Shown: positions 50,876 through 59,080 of the stretch, one piece after another | How the letters are laid out: each line of letters opens with the position of its first letter | How positions within the stretch are numbered: the first letter of the stretch is position 1 | Assembly (NCBI RefSeq): GCF_042662225.1 | Contig: NZ_JBHSYQ010000008.1 | Location: forward strand, 259,803-323,802 | Length of the DNA stretch: 64,000 nt | Direction of reading: 5' to 3' | From: Nibribacter roseus | GTDB lineage: Bacteria; Bacteroidota; Bacteroidia; Cytophagales; Hymenobacteraceae | Made by a program: the position numbers and the translations under genes | The notes under the pieces: model-generated | What the model saw: only the letters and a program-made list of their open reading frames with translations | Database searches by the model: none | Told to the model about the DNA's origin: nothing

Positions 50876-51219
50876 TCAGGAGGCCTGTACCAACTGATAC
50901 GCCTCTTCAAAGTCTGGCACAAAAGTAAAAAGCGGCTCCAGGCCCATTATCCGCAGGATTTGCCGCTGCGGTAGGGGCATGTTCAGCAACGTAATACGCA
51001 CGTTGGCTTCTTTCAGGAGCAGCAGCTGGTTTATAAAATGGCAAATGCCGTGGATTTTATGCACTTTACCTCAGCACAGTCTATCCAAACATGAACCTCC
51101 TGAATTACTTGCCGGACTGGGTGCAAGCGCCTGCTCAGCCTGGCATCTGAGGCATCTACATCACCCTGCAACACTATGATCACTTTTCTGCCAATCTTCT
51201 CCGTGATGATTTTCTGCAT
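50876..51219 (-). pseudogene. STAS-domain protein, frameshifted
   Basis: The first frame from 51219 (QKIITEKIGRKVIIVLQGDVDAS ... VHVWIDCAEVKCIKSTAFAI) meets a stop at 51031-51033. The next frame continues FINQLLLLKEANVRITLLNMPLPQRQILRIMGLEPLFTFV to the stop at 50876. One extra base in the A4 run (51035-51038; T4 on the coding strand) restores a 114-residue STAS protein of anti-sigma-antagonist type, with CIKSTA at the phospho-serine position. A related intact gene lies at 62421. Pseudogene, switch or sequencing error cannot be separated here. Confidence 0.75.
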
Positions 51220-51785
51220 ATCCTTTCCTGCCTGTGTGGCTTGCGCCTTATATGTATAAAATTTCTCTTATCCTTATTTCTTGCACTCCTGGCAAGGCAT
51301 CCACCCTCTAAAAAACCAGCCTACCCGCCGCTTTCTGCTCTTTTCAGTGTGAGTTGCTTTCAGCCATTGTTTGTTTAGTCTGGGGTGCCGAATCATAAGT
51401 AAGTTTGTATGGTTTGCGTTAAGAATATAATTTTTAGCAGCCTGTGTTGCGCCAGCGTAGGCTTTTGGGCAGCTGTAGGCTTGCTCTATATTATACGCTT
51501 TTGCCGCGCCAGAAAGTGCCGGAAAAAACACGGCAAATTCTGGTGAAAAACACGGCTTTTTCCCTCAACTGGTCTTATTACTGCACTACAATCAGCAGAT
51601 AAAGTTGCTTTTTGTGGTGGCAAGCCTATCCTCTATAAGCCAAGCAGCATTTTACCAGAAAAATTAATCAGTAGAAACACCGGCTAAACTGGTATTTATC
51701 CGTTCAACTACCCAGCCCTCTGTCCGTACATTGGAGCGCTCCTTATCAGGAGAGACAACAGAAAGACCGACCTAACACTACCACT
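51220..51785. other. Intergenic region, no convincing gene
   Basis: 566 bases between the frameshifted STAS gene and the isoaspartyl peptidase. A basic 85-codon minus-strand frame (51274-51531) exists but has no recognisable family or start signal. No repeat-family member was seen. Confidence 0.5.
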
Positions 51786-52721
51786 ATGGAAAACAACTGG
51801 GGAATTGCCATTCACGGAGGCGCAGAGAACAAGAGCCGCGACGAACTGAGTGATTCAAAACAGGCTGCCTATGAACAGGGGCTGGAAAACGCCCTCATGG
51901 CCGGCTGGCATATTCTGAACGACGGCGGCAGCGCCGTAGATGCCGTAGAGGCCGCCGTCCGGAGCATGGAAAACAATCCCCTCTTCAACGCTGGTAGGGG
52001 CGGCAGCCTCTCTAAAGATGAAAGCAACGAGTTTGACGCCTGTATTATGGACGGTAAAACCATGCAAGCCGGTGCCGTGGCTGGGGTAAAGCACGTAAAA
52101 AACCCTATTACCGTGGCTAAGACCATTATGCAAGAGTCAAAGCACGTGCTTATCTGCGGCACCGGTGCGGAAGATTTTGCTCGTGACCATGACTTACCGT
52201 TCAAGGCAGAGGAATACTTTAAAACCGAAGAAAAGGAGAAAGCGCTGAAAGAGGCAAAGAAAGAAGAAGAGACGGTAGGAAAAGACACCGTGGGCGCCGT
52301 GGCCCTAGACAAAACCGGCAATCTGGCCGCCGCCACCTCCACTGGCGGTTTAGTAAACCAGTACCAGGGTCGTGTAGGCGACACCCCTATCATTGGCTCT
52401 GGCACCTACGCCAACAATGACGTCTGTGCCGTGTCCTGCACCGGCGATGGCGAAGGCATTATGCGCGCCAACACTGCCCATGAGGTGTACGCCCATATGA
52501 AATACAAGGGCCTGTCTTTACAAGAAGCCAGCAAAGCCGCCATGACTCTGTATAAAGACCGCATAGATGGCGACCGCAACTTCATAGCCATGGACCCCAA
52601 AGGTAATGTGGAATTCAGCTTTGAAACCAGCCTTATGTTCCGGGCCTGCAAAAAAGGAGACGCTCCTATGTATGTGGCGGTTTGGCCAGATGACGAAGAT
52701 AATTGGGAGAAGGAAGGATAA
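51786..52721 (+). CDS. iaaA: Isoaspartyl peptidase / type III L-asparaginase (Ntn-hydrolase)
   Basis: 311 residues. N-terminal NWGIAIHGGAEN and the SAVDAVEAAVRSMENNPLFNAGRGG block are family signatures. A charged, disordered linker (KTEEKEKALKEAKKEEETVG) leads to the autocleavage site before T168 in GKDTVGAVALD, the catalytic nucleophile; GRVGDTPIIGSGTYAN and CTGDGEGIMR complete the site. The precursor self-processes into alpha and beta chains. It degrades beta-aspartyl dipeptides from damaged proteins, and asparagine. No signal peptide, so cytoplasmic. Single gene. Confidence 0.95.
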   Translation: MENNWGIAIHGGAENKSRDELSDSKQAAYEQGLENALMAGWHILNDGGSAVDAVEAAVRSMENNPLFNAGRGGSLSKDESNEFDACIMDGKTMQAGAVAGVKHVKNPITVAKTIMQESKHVLICGTGAEDFARDHDLPFKAEEYFKTEEKEKALKEAKKEEETVGKDTVGAVALDKTGNLAAATSTGGLVNQYQGRVGDTPIIGSGTYANNDVCAVSCTGDGEGIMRANTAHEVYAHMKYKGLSLQEASKAAMTLYKDRIDGDRNFIAMDPKGNVEFSFETSLMFRACKKGDAPMYVAVWPDDEDNWEKEG

Positions 52722-52797
52722 AAGGTAGAAGCTGCTGCTTTTACACTTTTAAATAACCTAAGTTTAGCTAAGTCAAAAGCTGCTGACGCATATTTGA

Positions 52798-52834
52798 TAC
52801 TCCCCCTTTGAAGGGGGCGAAGGGGGATGTTTAC
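52798..52834. repeat. R5 repeat
   Basis: ATACTCCCCCTTTGAAGGGG then GCGAAGGGGGATGTTTACAC. Same orientation as the copy at 42069. Confidence 0.8.
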
Positions 52835-52873
52835 ACAAGCCGATCCACGCATTCCTGATCCTTCTCTTTTGTG

Positions 52874-52905
52874 GTCATCCCGAGTATCGCCGAGGGATCT
52901 AACGA
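52874..52905. repeat. R6 repeat, single copy
   Basis: GTCATCCCGAGTATCGCCGA then GGGATCTAACGA. Related to both arms at 27301-27454. Confidence 0.75.
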
Positions 52906-52946
52906 ATATGTTCCATTGCAGGCGACAATGTATTAGCCAACGCAAA

Positions 52947-52966
52947 GGACAGGTCGCGACCTGTCC
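52947..52966. repeat. 20-bp perfect palindrome
   Basis: GGACAGGTCGCGACCTGTCC is perfectly self-complementary with no loop. Only one copy occurs in the window. Confidence 0.7.
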
Positions 52967-53009
52967 GTACATTATCTTTTTTCCGCTGCCGAGCTGGCGT
53001 GGTGGTGGC

Positions 53010-53170
53010 TGACCCAAGGTCTCACATTTTGCCTTCTCCGTCTCTTTGGCTCCGTGCGCTCACGGCCGCGAGGCCCCGCCCTGTGGATTCGCACTGCCCT
53101 TTTTACTAGACCTTCGGTCTTGCCGCTGGCGCGGCACCGCTCAAAGCGAGGCGCTCATCCCCACGCCTGG
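53010..53170. other. GC-rich structured block
   Basis: It is GC-rich against AT-richer surroundings, with small inverted repeats such as CGCTCACGGCCGCGAGGC, AGACCTTCGGTCT and CCGCTGGCGCGGCACCGC. There is no gene family in any frame. It could be a repeat or a structured RNA. Confidence 0.4.
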
Positions 53171-53288
53171 TAACAGTTCCAATCCTGCTTCCTGTGTTGC
53201 TGTTGAAATACTGCTGTTGGTTTTCTGCTTCTGCAGTTCCTGGGTAGAGTCACTCGCGCTAACGCGCATCTCCTTTTCTTTCTTTCTT

Positions 53289-53332
<44 letters not shown>

Positions 53333-53333
<1 letters not shown>

Positions 53334-53391
53334 TGCGTAGAGTTAGCGACAGCGCTCTACGCACTGCCGGACAGCCAATCTCCAGATTGGC
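53333..53391. repeat. REP element, copy 4
   Basis: GTGCGTAGAGTTAGCGACAG then CGCTCTACGCAC forms hairpin one (53333-53364); GCCAATC-TCCA-GATTGGC (53374-53391) forms hairpin two. Same orientation as the left-flank copy at 35356. Confidence 0.85.
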
Positions 53392-53721
53392 GCCACTGCT
53401 CACTATTTACTGCTCACTGGTTACTGTTCACTGTTCATTGCATTGGTGCAGACGCTGCCAGGTCATTTGAGCAAGAGGTATTGGTTCTGTAGGGATCAGG
53501 CACTGCCTTGTCTCCCACGGTTTTCAGGAATCAGCATTCTCCTAAAACACAGCTGCAGAGAACTTCCCTCCTAGTTTAGGAGGGGCCGATAGCCACACCT
53601 TTCTATAGCAGGCCAATACCTATTCTTACAAACTTCTTCAGCCACTTTATCGCCCAAAAATACCTTTAAGCAACCTTTCTCCCCTTTATCCGAATGAGAA
53701 AGAGTAAGACTGTAGCCGCGT

Positions 53722-53901
53722 ATGAAGAACTGGAACGTATATTACAAGATAGGAGCTATTGGGTTGGTGCTGAACCTGCTGCTGGTTTTGGTACTGCCTT
53801 TTGTGGCAGACCCCTACCTAGGCTCCGTGGCGAGTCCTTTCTATCCGGTCTGGATTATCTTGCTGGTGGTGGGTTGGCGAAAAGAGCATCCCCGCCGCTA
53901 A
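53722..53901 (+). CDS. 59-residue two-TM membrane protein
   Basis: The ATG at 53722 opens MKNWNVYYKIGAIGLVLNLL and continues as LVLVLPFVADPYLG, a short loop, FYPVWIILLVVGWRKEHPRR and stop at 53899-53901. Two hydrophobic helices (about 9-28 and 40-53) with a basic tail. A longer frame overlapping it at 53694 has an unconvincing composition. A strong PAL36 hairpin follows 8 bases after the stop. No family was recognised. Confidence 0.6.
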   Translation: MKNWNVYYKIGAIGLVLNLLLVLVLPFVADPYLGSVASPFYPVWIILLVVGWRKEHPRR

Positions 53902-53909
53902 CACAAAAA

Positions 53910-53955
53910 CTCCTGTTTCGGGGCTGTTTTTCAGAAAACAGCCCCGAAACAGGAG
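53910..53955. repeat. PAL36 palindrome with extended arms (21-bp perfect stem)
   Basis: CTCCTGTTTCGGGGCTGTTT then T (53910-53930) pairs perfectly with 53935-53955 around TCAG. It lies between convergent genes; probable bidirectional terminator. Confidence 0.88.
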
Positions 53956-53982
53956 AAAAGATCTTTTTTAGAATAAATGGTT

Positions 53983-54276
53983 TTACACCCGTCTTCTTGA
54001 ACCGTTGGCTGGCGCATGCACAAACAACGACACGTTAGGCTTTTGGGCTTCTGCCATGCCTGCTTTGGTAATGTAGAACCGGGGCCCGGTGAGGCCGTTG
54101 CTGCTGACTAAAAAGCCATGGTTCTCCAGTACTTTACAACACGCCAGCACCCGCTCCAGCGGTAGGTTAGTTACTTCCCCTACTATTTCCGCCGACACCG
54201 GCAAATGCACAGGAGAGGTATCTCCCTTTACAAGTTTATATATCTGCTTTAACACTTTTTCTTCCGCGCGCATCAT
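53983..54276 (-). CDS. Winged-helix protein (97 residues)
   Basis: From ATG 54276 (MMRAEEKVLKQIYKLVKGDTSPVHLPVSAEIVGEVTNLPLERVLACCKVLENHGFLVSSNGLTGPRFYITKAG). A helix-turn-helix and wing with the pattern of small transcription factors: helix starting VSAEIVGEVTNLPLERVLACCKVL, wing GPRFYITKAG. The frame is open further upstream, but a hydrophobic prefix there would not fit a DNA-binding protein, so the inner start is chosen. The target is unknown; it is convergent to the 59-residue membrane protein. Confidence 0.6.
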   Translation of the reverse strand: MMRAEEKVLKQIYKLVKGDTSPVHLPVSAEIVGEVTNLPLERVLACCKVLENHGFLVSSNGLTGPRFYITKAGMAEAQKPNVSLFVHAPANGSRRRV

Positions 54277-54514
54277 TCCCTTCAAATTTTTAACTGCATG
54301 TATTTCAACGGAGTCTTTCAGAGGAGGTTGTATTTCTACGGAAAAAACTAGGTATAAAAACATTAGAAAGAAACGGATTTCCAATTCACCTACTGGGAAA
54401 GGTTACCCCTTACTTTCAATAGGAGGAATTAACTAACATGCGTGTGAGAGATTCTCCTGTGCTTTCTACATCCGGATTATAAAAGCAAATAAGCGGCTGC
54501 TTTTAGCCTTTCCT

Positions 54515-54550
54515 GTTTTAGGCCCCATTTCCCAAAAACAGACCCAAAAC
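54515..54550. repeat. PAL36 palindrome, imperfect copy
   Basis: GTTTTAGGCCCCATTTCCC-AAAAACAGACCCAAAAC, just after the cheB stop (minus strand). Confidence 0.65.
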
Positions 54551-54558
54551 GCCACTCC

Positions 54559-55596
54559 CTAAGCACTTTCGCTCTGGCCGTCGTGGCGGTGTTTGGCGTT
54601 GGCGTTAGAGAGCAGCAGGTGGCGTATGCGGGCAATGTGGATTTTGAGTTCGTTCGCGCGGTCTTCCTGCGCCTCTGACCAGTGGGCGTGGCCTTTGCGG
54701 CGGTCTTGCTCGGCCATGGCACTGAGCATGGTGCGGCGCTCTTCCAGCATGCGCAAGGCCACCCATAGCGTCTCTTCCACAGACTCCACATTGGCGTTCA
54801 GGTAGGCCTCAGGGGTAAAGGCGTGGCCGGCGTGACAGCGGTAGTGTCTTACGTGCCCTTGGTTTACTTCCCAGAGCGCGCCGCCGCAACTGGGGCACGA
54901 AAAAGGCGACCGCGGGCCCATCAGGTCGGTGTCCTCAATTTTTCCGGAATCCAGCATCAAGCGTTCGGCAATGCTGGCTTCATAAGTAATGTCCTCCGGA
55001 ATTTCGGCGGTGGCCGAGGCGGGCACAAAAACCAGCTCCGGCAGCAAATCGGCCATTTCGGCCACGGTGGCCACGTAGTCTACCTCTATCTCGTTCAGCA
55101 CACTCTGGGGCATGTCGGGGTATTCGGCTTCAGAGGGGGCCTGCACCATGGTAATACCGCCGCTCCGCTTAATCATTTCCATGCCCACGGTGCCGTCTTG
55201 CAGCATGCCGGTGAGCACAATACCAATCACACGGGGACCGTACGCGGCCGCCGCCGAACGGAAAAGCGGGTCAATGGCGGGGCGGAACAGGTTTTCGCGG
55301 GGGCCTTTGGTCACCAACATCCTGCCCTTTTGCAGGAGCAGGTGCTTGTCTTGCGGTACAAAGTACAGGTGGCCCTGTTTAATGGTTTGCTCGTGCTGCG
55401 CCACCTGGCATTTGAAGGCGGTTACTTTACTCAGCCGTTCTACCAGTATATCTGAGTTGGAGTCGTGGGACAGGTGTTGCACAATAAAAATAGAAGCTGG
55501 CAAATCGCCGGGTAATTTTTCCAGCAAATCACAGAGGACGGCCATGCCGCCGGCCGAGGTACCTATCACTATTATGTCGTGGTGCGGAAGTTTCAT
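54559..55596 (-). CDS. CheB-type methylesterase without receiver domain
   Basis: 345 residues from ATG 55596 (MKLPHHDIIVIG). Methylesterase domain about 5-190: nucleophile S14 in GTSAGGMAV, histidine in VQHLSHDSNSD, aspartate in GMLQDGTVGMEM. The C-terminal part has a zinc-finger-like pattern CPSCGGALWEVNQGHVRHYRCHAGHAF and helical LEERRTMLSAMAEQDRRKG. There is no N-terminal receiver, so it is not phospho-activated in the classical way. It removes methyl groups from glutamate side chains of receptors in chemotaxis; no receptor, CheA or CheW gene is nearby, so its target is open. Divergent from the CheB-CheR gene. Confidence 0.88.
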   Translation of the reverse strand: MKLPHHDIIVIGTSAGGMAVLCDLLEKLPGDLPASIFIVQHLSHDSNSDILVERLSKVTAFKCQVAQHEQTIKQGHLYFVPQDKHLLLQKGRMLVTKGPRENLFRPAIDPLFRSAAAAYGPRVIGIVLTGMLQDGTVGMEMIKRSGGITMVQAPSEAEYPDMPQSVLNEIEVDYVATVAEMADLLPELVFVPASATAEIPEDITYEASIAERLMLDSGKIEDTDLMGPRSPFSCPSCGGALWEVNQGHVRHYRCHAGHAFTPEAYLNANVESVEETLWVALRMLEERRTMLSAMAEQDRRKGHAHWSEAQEDRANELKIHIARIRHLLLSNANAKHRHDGQSESA

Positions 55597-56053
55597 GCAG
55601 GTTGGGTTGGTATTTGAATTAATACGCGCAAACGGCGGGCACAGTCCATCTGAACCCTTCTTTTTATGCCTTGGCAGTTGCGATGCCATAACCGCCAAGC
55701 CTGAACAAGACTGTGTCATTCTCTACTGCCGCTCTGAAACAGTTTCTATGGTACACGAAAGCACCGGAAATGAACACTTCTTGCGCTTGAACCAGTGTTC
55801 TTTCTGAGGTGACTAGGCAGGTAGGGTTAATGCCCACTTAAATACCAATTTATACCTCCTACCCCACCGTATTTATGCGGATTCTTACGGGCGTAAGAGC
55901 CTGATTTAACAAGTTTCTGCGGTAATTTTTGTACCTTGTAGAGTTCAGGAAAAGAGAGGAAACAGTTTTCTGGGAGGGCAGAAAACTAACCAATTTCCAG
56001 GCCTGAATGTAGTCACCCCAAAGACGGAAGCCCTTCTATTACGTAAAGCCTTT
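55597..56053. other. Divergent promoter region of the CheB and CheB-CheR genes
   Basis: 457 bases, no gene. No repeat-family member was recognised. Promoters for both directions must lie here; a TACCTTG box near 55932 might be a -7 element of the rightward transcript, with weak support. Confidence 0.45.
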
Positions 56054-59029
56054 ATGGAGAATGCAGAACCAGACGAAAAAGTCACGTCAGCCAAATACCC
56101 CGGTCTTTTAATTACCAAAGAGATTATCCCCCCCACCAAACCCAACACTGATTTTCAGGTAGTGGGCTTGGGTGGCTCGGCGGGCTCTTTAGAGGGGTTT
56201 GAGACGTTTTTCCAGCATTTACCAGCCAATACCGGAATGGCCTTTGTGGTAGTGCCGCACCTTGACCCCACCCACAAGGGCATGATGACCGAAATAATCA
56301 AGCGCTATACTTCCTTGCCCGTGGTGCAGATTCAGGACAACATGGAAGTGGAGCCGGACCACGTGTACGTGGTGCCCTCTAATAAAGAAACCTCGTTGGA
56401 GCGGAACCTGTTCCGGCTGCATGACCCAGAGCACCCCAAGGGCCAGCGCATGCCTATTGATTTCTTTTTCCAGAGTCTGGCCGTGAACCGCCGCGAGCAC
56501 GCCATTGGCATTGTGCTCTCGGGCATGGGCGCAGACGGTACCCTGGGCGTGAAAATGATTATGGAGAACTTTGGCATGGTGATGGTGCAAGACCCCCACA
56601 CCGCCCGCTTTGATGCCATGCCCCGCAACGCCATTAAAACCGAGTTTGTAGACCACGTGCTGCCCGTGGAGAACATGCCGGAGAAATTGGTGGCCTACGC
56701 CAACATGCCGCCTATCAAAGGCAATCACGTGGTAGAGGCGCACAAGTCCAGCCAAATGCTGCAGAAGATTTTCACGCTCATCCGCAACAAGACTGGGCAT
56801 GACTTTTCGCTGTACAAGCGCAACACCATTTTTCGGCGCATTGAGCGGCGTATGAACAGTCACCAGATTGCCCAATTTTCTGAATACGTACAGCTGCTGC
56901 ATGAAAATCCGCAGGAGGTGGAAATGCTGTTCAAGGAGCTGCTCATTGGCGTGACCAAGTTCTTTAGAGACCCCGAGGCGTTTTACCTGCTGCAGGAGAA
57001 ATACCTGCCTGAGCTGCTCAAAACCAAAAAAGACGGCGATTATGTGCGGGTGTGGGTGGCGGGCTGCTCAACCGGCGAAGAAGCATTCTCCATTGCCATT
57101 CTGCTACAGGAATGCATTGACAAACTGAACCTGCACCTGAAAATACAGATTTTTGCCACCGACATTGATCCCGAGGCCATTGACCGCGCCCGCGCCGCCT
57201 ATTATTTGGATAATATATCAGGTGATATTTCGCCGGAGCGCCTGCGCCGGTACTTCACCAAAGTAGAAAACCACTACCACGTCAAGAAAGAGCTGCGCGA
57301 TATGGTAGTGTTTGCCGTGCACAACATAAACCGCGACGCGCCCTTTACCAAGCTTGACCTGCTCACCTGCCGCAACCTGCTCATCTACCTTTCCTCAGAT
57401 TTGCAGAAGAAGCTTTTTCCGGTGTTCCACTACTCGCTCAACCCCCACGGGCTGCTTTTTTTGGGCTCCTCTGAAACCATTTCCGGCTTCCCTGAAATGT
57501 TTACCACCCTTGACTCTAAATGGAAAATTTCCCGCCGCAATGAAACCGCCGTTCCCCTGGCGCGCCTGGTAGAGTTTCCGTTCAACTTTACTTCCTTTGA
57601 AACCGTGAAACCACACCCAGAACCCACCAATCACGTTAAAAGAGAGGGCAACATGAGCCAGTTGGTACAGCGCGTCATGCTGCATTATTTTGCCCCGCCC
57701 TCGGTCATCGTCAACCCCAAAGGCGATATTTTTTACATACATGGCCGCACCGGCAAGTATCTGGAGCCCGCCCAGGGCCAAGCCAACCTCAACGTGTTCG
57801 ACATGGCCCGCGAGGGCCTCACCTTTGAGCTGAATAATCTGGTGAACCGGGCCAGTGTGCTGCATGAGCCAGCCACGGTAGAAAACCTGCAGGTAAAAAC
57901 CGACCACGGCGACCATTTCATACGGCTGACGGTGACTCCTATCAAAGAGCCCGCCCAGCTACAGGGCATGCTGATGGTGGTATTTGAAGACATGCCCAAG
58001 CCAAAGCCCAAAGCCAAGCGGGGCGGCAAAGCCACCACCGAAGACGCCTCACAGAAAGACGCGCGCATTGCCGAGCTGGAGAAAGAGCTGCAGTACACTA
58101 AGCAGCGCCTACAAACCACCATTGAAGAAATGAACTCCTCTTTAGAAGAGCTAAAATCTACCAATGAGGAGCTGCAGAGCGCAAACGAAGAACTGCAGAG
58201 CACCAACGAGGAGTCTATGACAAACAAAGAGGAAATGCAGTCTCTGAACGAGGAGCTCATGACCATCAATCTCCAATACCAGACCAAGACCGAGGAGCTG
58301 ACCAATTCCAACAACGACATGAAGAACCTGTTGGACAGCACCGAGATTGCCACCATCTTTCTGGACAACGAGCTCAACATTAGGAATTTCACGCCGCAGG
58401 CCACACAGATCTTCAACCTGATTCGGGCCGATATTGGCCGTTCCATCACGCACATTGCTTCCAACCTGAAGTACCAGCACATTGCCGAAGACGTGCGCGA
58501 GGTACTGGACCGGCTACGCAGCAAAGAAGTGCACCTGCAAACCGTAGACGGGCAGCAGTGGTATTCTATGCGCGTGCTCCCCTACCGCACCGCCGACAAC
58601 TTTATAGACGGCGCGGTGGTCACGTTCACCAACATCACCACCTTCAAGAACCTGGAGGCCAGCGTAGCCGCCACCAGCCTGTACGCCGCCAACATCATAG
58701 ACATTATTCAGCAGCCGCTGGTGGTACTAGACGGGCAGCTGCGGGTAGAGTGCGCCAGCAATGCCTTTGCCCAGGCGTTTCAACTTATACCAGAGCAACT
58801 GAAAGGCCAGTGGCTGTACCATTTGGGCAATGGCCAATGGGACATTCCGCCGCTCAAAGAACTCATGAACAAGGTGCTGCTGGAAGGCATAGAAATTCAG
58901 AATGAAGAACTGGAGCACGAGTTTCCGGTACTGGGCTACCGCCGCATGACTCTGAACACCCGCCGCGTGGAGCAAACCGAAAACAAACCCTTTAAAATAT
59001 TGTTGGCCCTGGAGGTTTTTGAGAAGTAG
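56054..59029 (+). CDS. CheB-CheR fusion with coiled coil and PAS domains
   Basis: 991 residues. CheB methylesterase about 35-220 (GLGGSAGSLEGFE, VVPHLDPTHKG, GMGADGTLGVKMI); CheR methyltransferase about 225-500 (RNTIFRRIERRMNS, VWVAGCSTGEEAFSIA SAM motif near 335, HNINRDAPFTKLDLLTCRNLLIY); a PAS-like region, a leucine/glutamate-rich coiled coil (about 680-760) and two PAS domains (about 765-985). No histidine kinase domain follows. It is followed after 51 bases by a multi-PAS histidine kinase on the same strand, so the two are probably one operon. Such fusions in non-motile bacteria act in signalling outside flagellar taxis. Confidence 0.92.
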   Translation: MENAEPDEKVTSAKYPGLLITKEIIPPTKPNTDFQVVGLGGSAGSLEGFETFFQHLPANTGMAFVVVPHLDPTHKGMMTEIIKRYTSLPVVQIQDNMEVEPDHVYVVPSNKETSLERNLFRLHDPEHPKGQRMPIDFFFQSLAVNRREHAIGIVLSGMGADGTLGVKMIMENFGMVMVQDPHTARFDAMPRNAIKTEFVDHVLPVENMPEKLVAYANMPPIKGNHVVEAHKSSQMLQKIFTLIRNKTGHDFSLYKRNTIFRRIERRMNSHQIAQFSEYVQLLHENPQEVEMLFKELLIGVTKFFRDPEAFYLLQEKYLPELLKTKKDGDYVRVWVAGCSTGEEAFSIAILLQECIDKLNLHLKIQIFATDIDPEAIDRARAAYYLDNISGDISPERLRRYFTKVENHYHVKKELRDMVVFAVHNINRDAPFTKLDLLTCRNLLIYLSSDLQKKLFPVFHYSLNPHGLLFLGSSETISGFPEMFTTLDSKWKISRRNETAVPLARLVEFPFNFTSFETVKPHPEPTNHVKREGNMSQLVQRVMLHYFAPPSVIVNPKGDIFYIHGRTGKYLEPAQGQANLNVFDMAREGLTFELNNLVNRASVLHEPATVENLQVKTDHGDHFIRLTVTPIKEPAQLQGMLMVVFEDMPKPKPKAKRGGKATTEDASQKDARIAELEKELQYTKQRLQTTIEEMNSSLEELKSTNEELQSANEELQSTNEESMTNKEEMQSLNEELMTINLQYQTKTEELTNSNNDMKNLLDSTEIATIFLDNELNIRNFTPQATQIFNLIRADIGRSITHIASNLKYQHIAEDVREVLDRLRSKEVHLQTVDGQQWYSMRVLPYRTADNFIDGAVVTFTNITTFKNLEASVAATSLYAANIIDIIQQPLVVLDGQLRVECASNAFAQAFQLIPEQLKGQWLYHLGNGQWDIPPLKELMNKVLLEGIEIQNEELEHEFPVLGYRRMTLNTRRVEQTENKPFKILLALEVFEK

Positions 59030-59080
59030 CCGCCTCCCGCTGTTGCAAGAGCTTGTTTAAATTCCTGAACCCGTTCTCCT

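Noticed and set aside
51274..51531. 85-codon minus-strand frame, basic, ending GWMPCQECKK
   Set aside because: No recognisable fold or start signal. It cannot be excluded but is not supported.
53694..54038. 114-codon plus-strand frame
   Set aside because: It overlaps the better 59-residue membrane protein frame and then runs through a perfect PAL36 hairpin.
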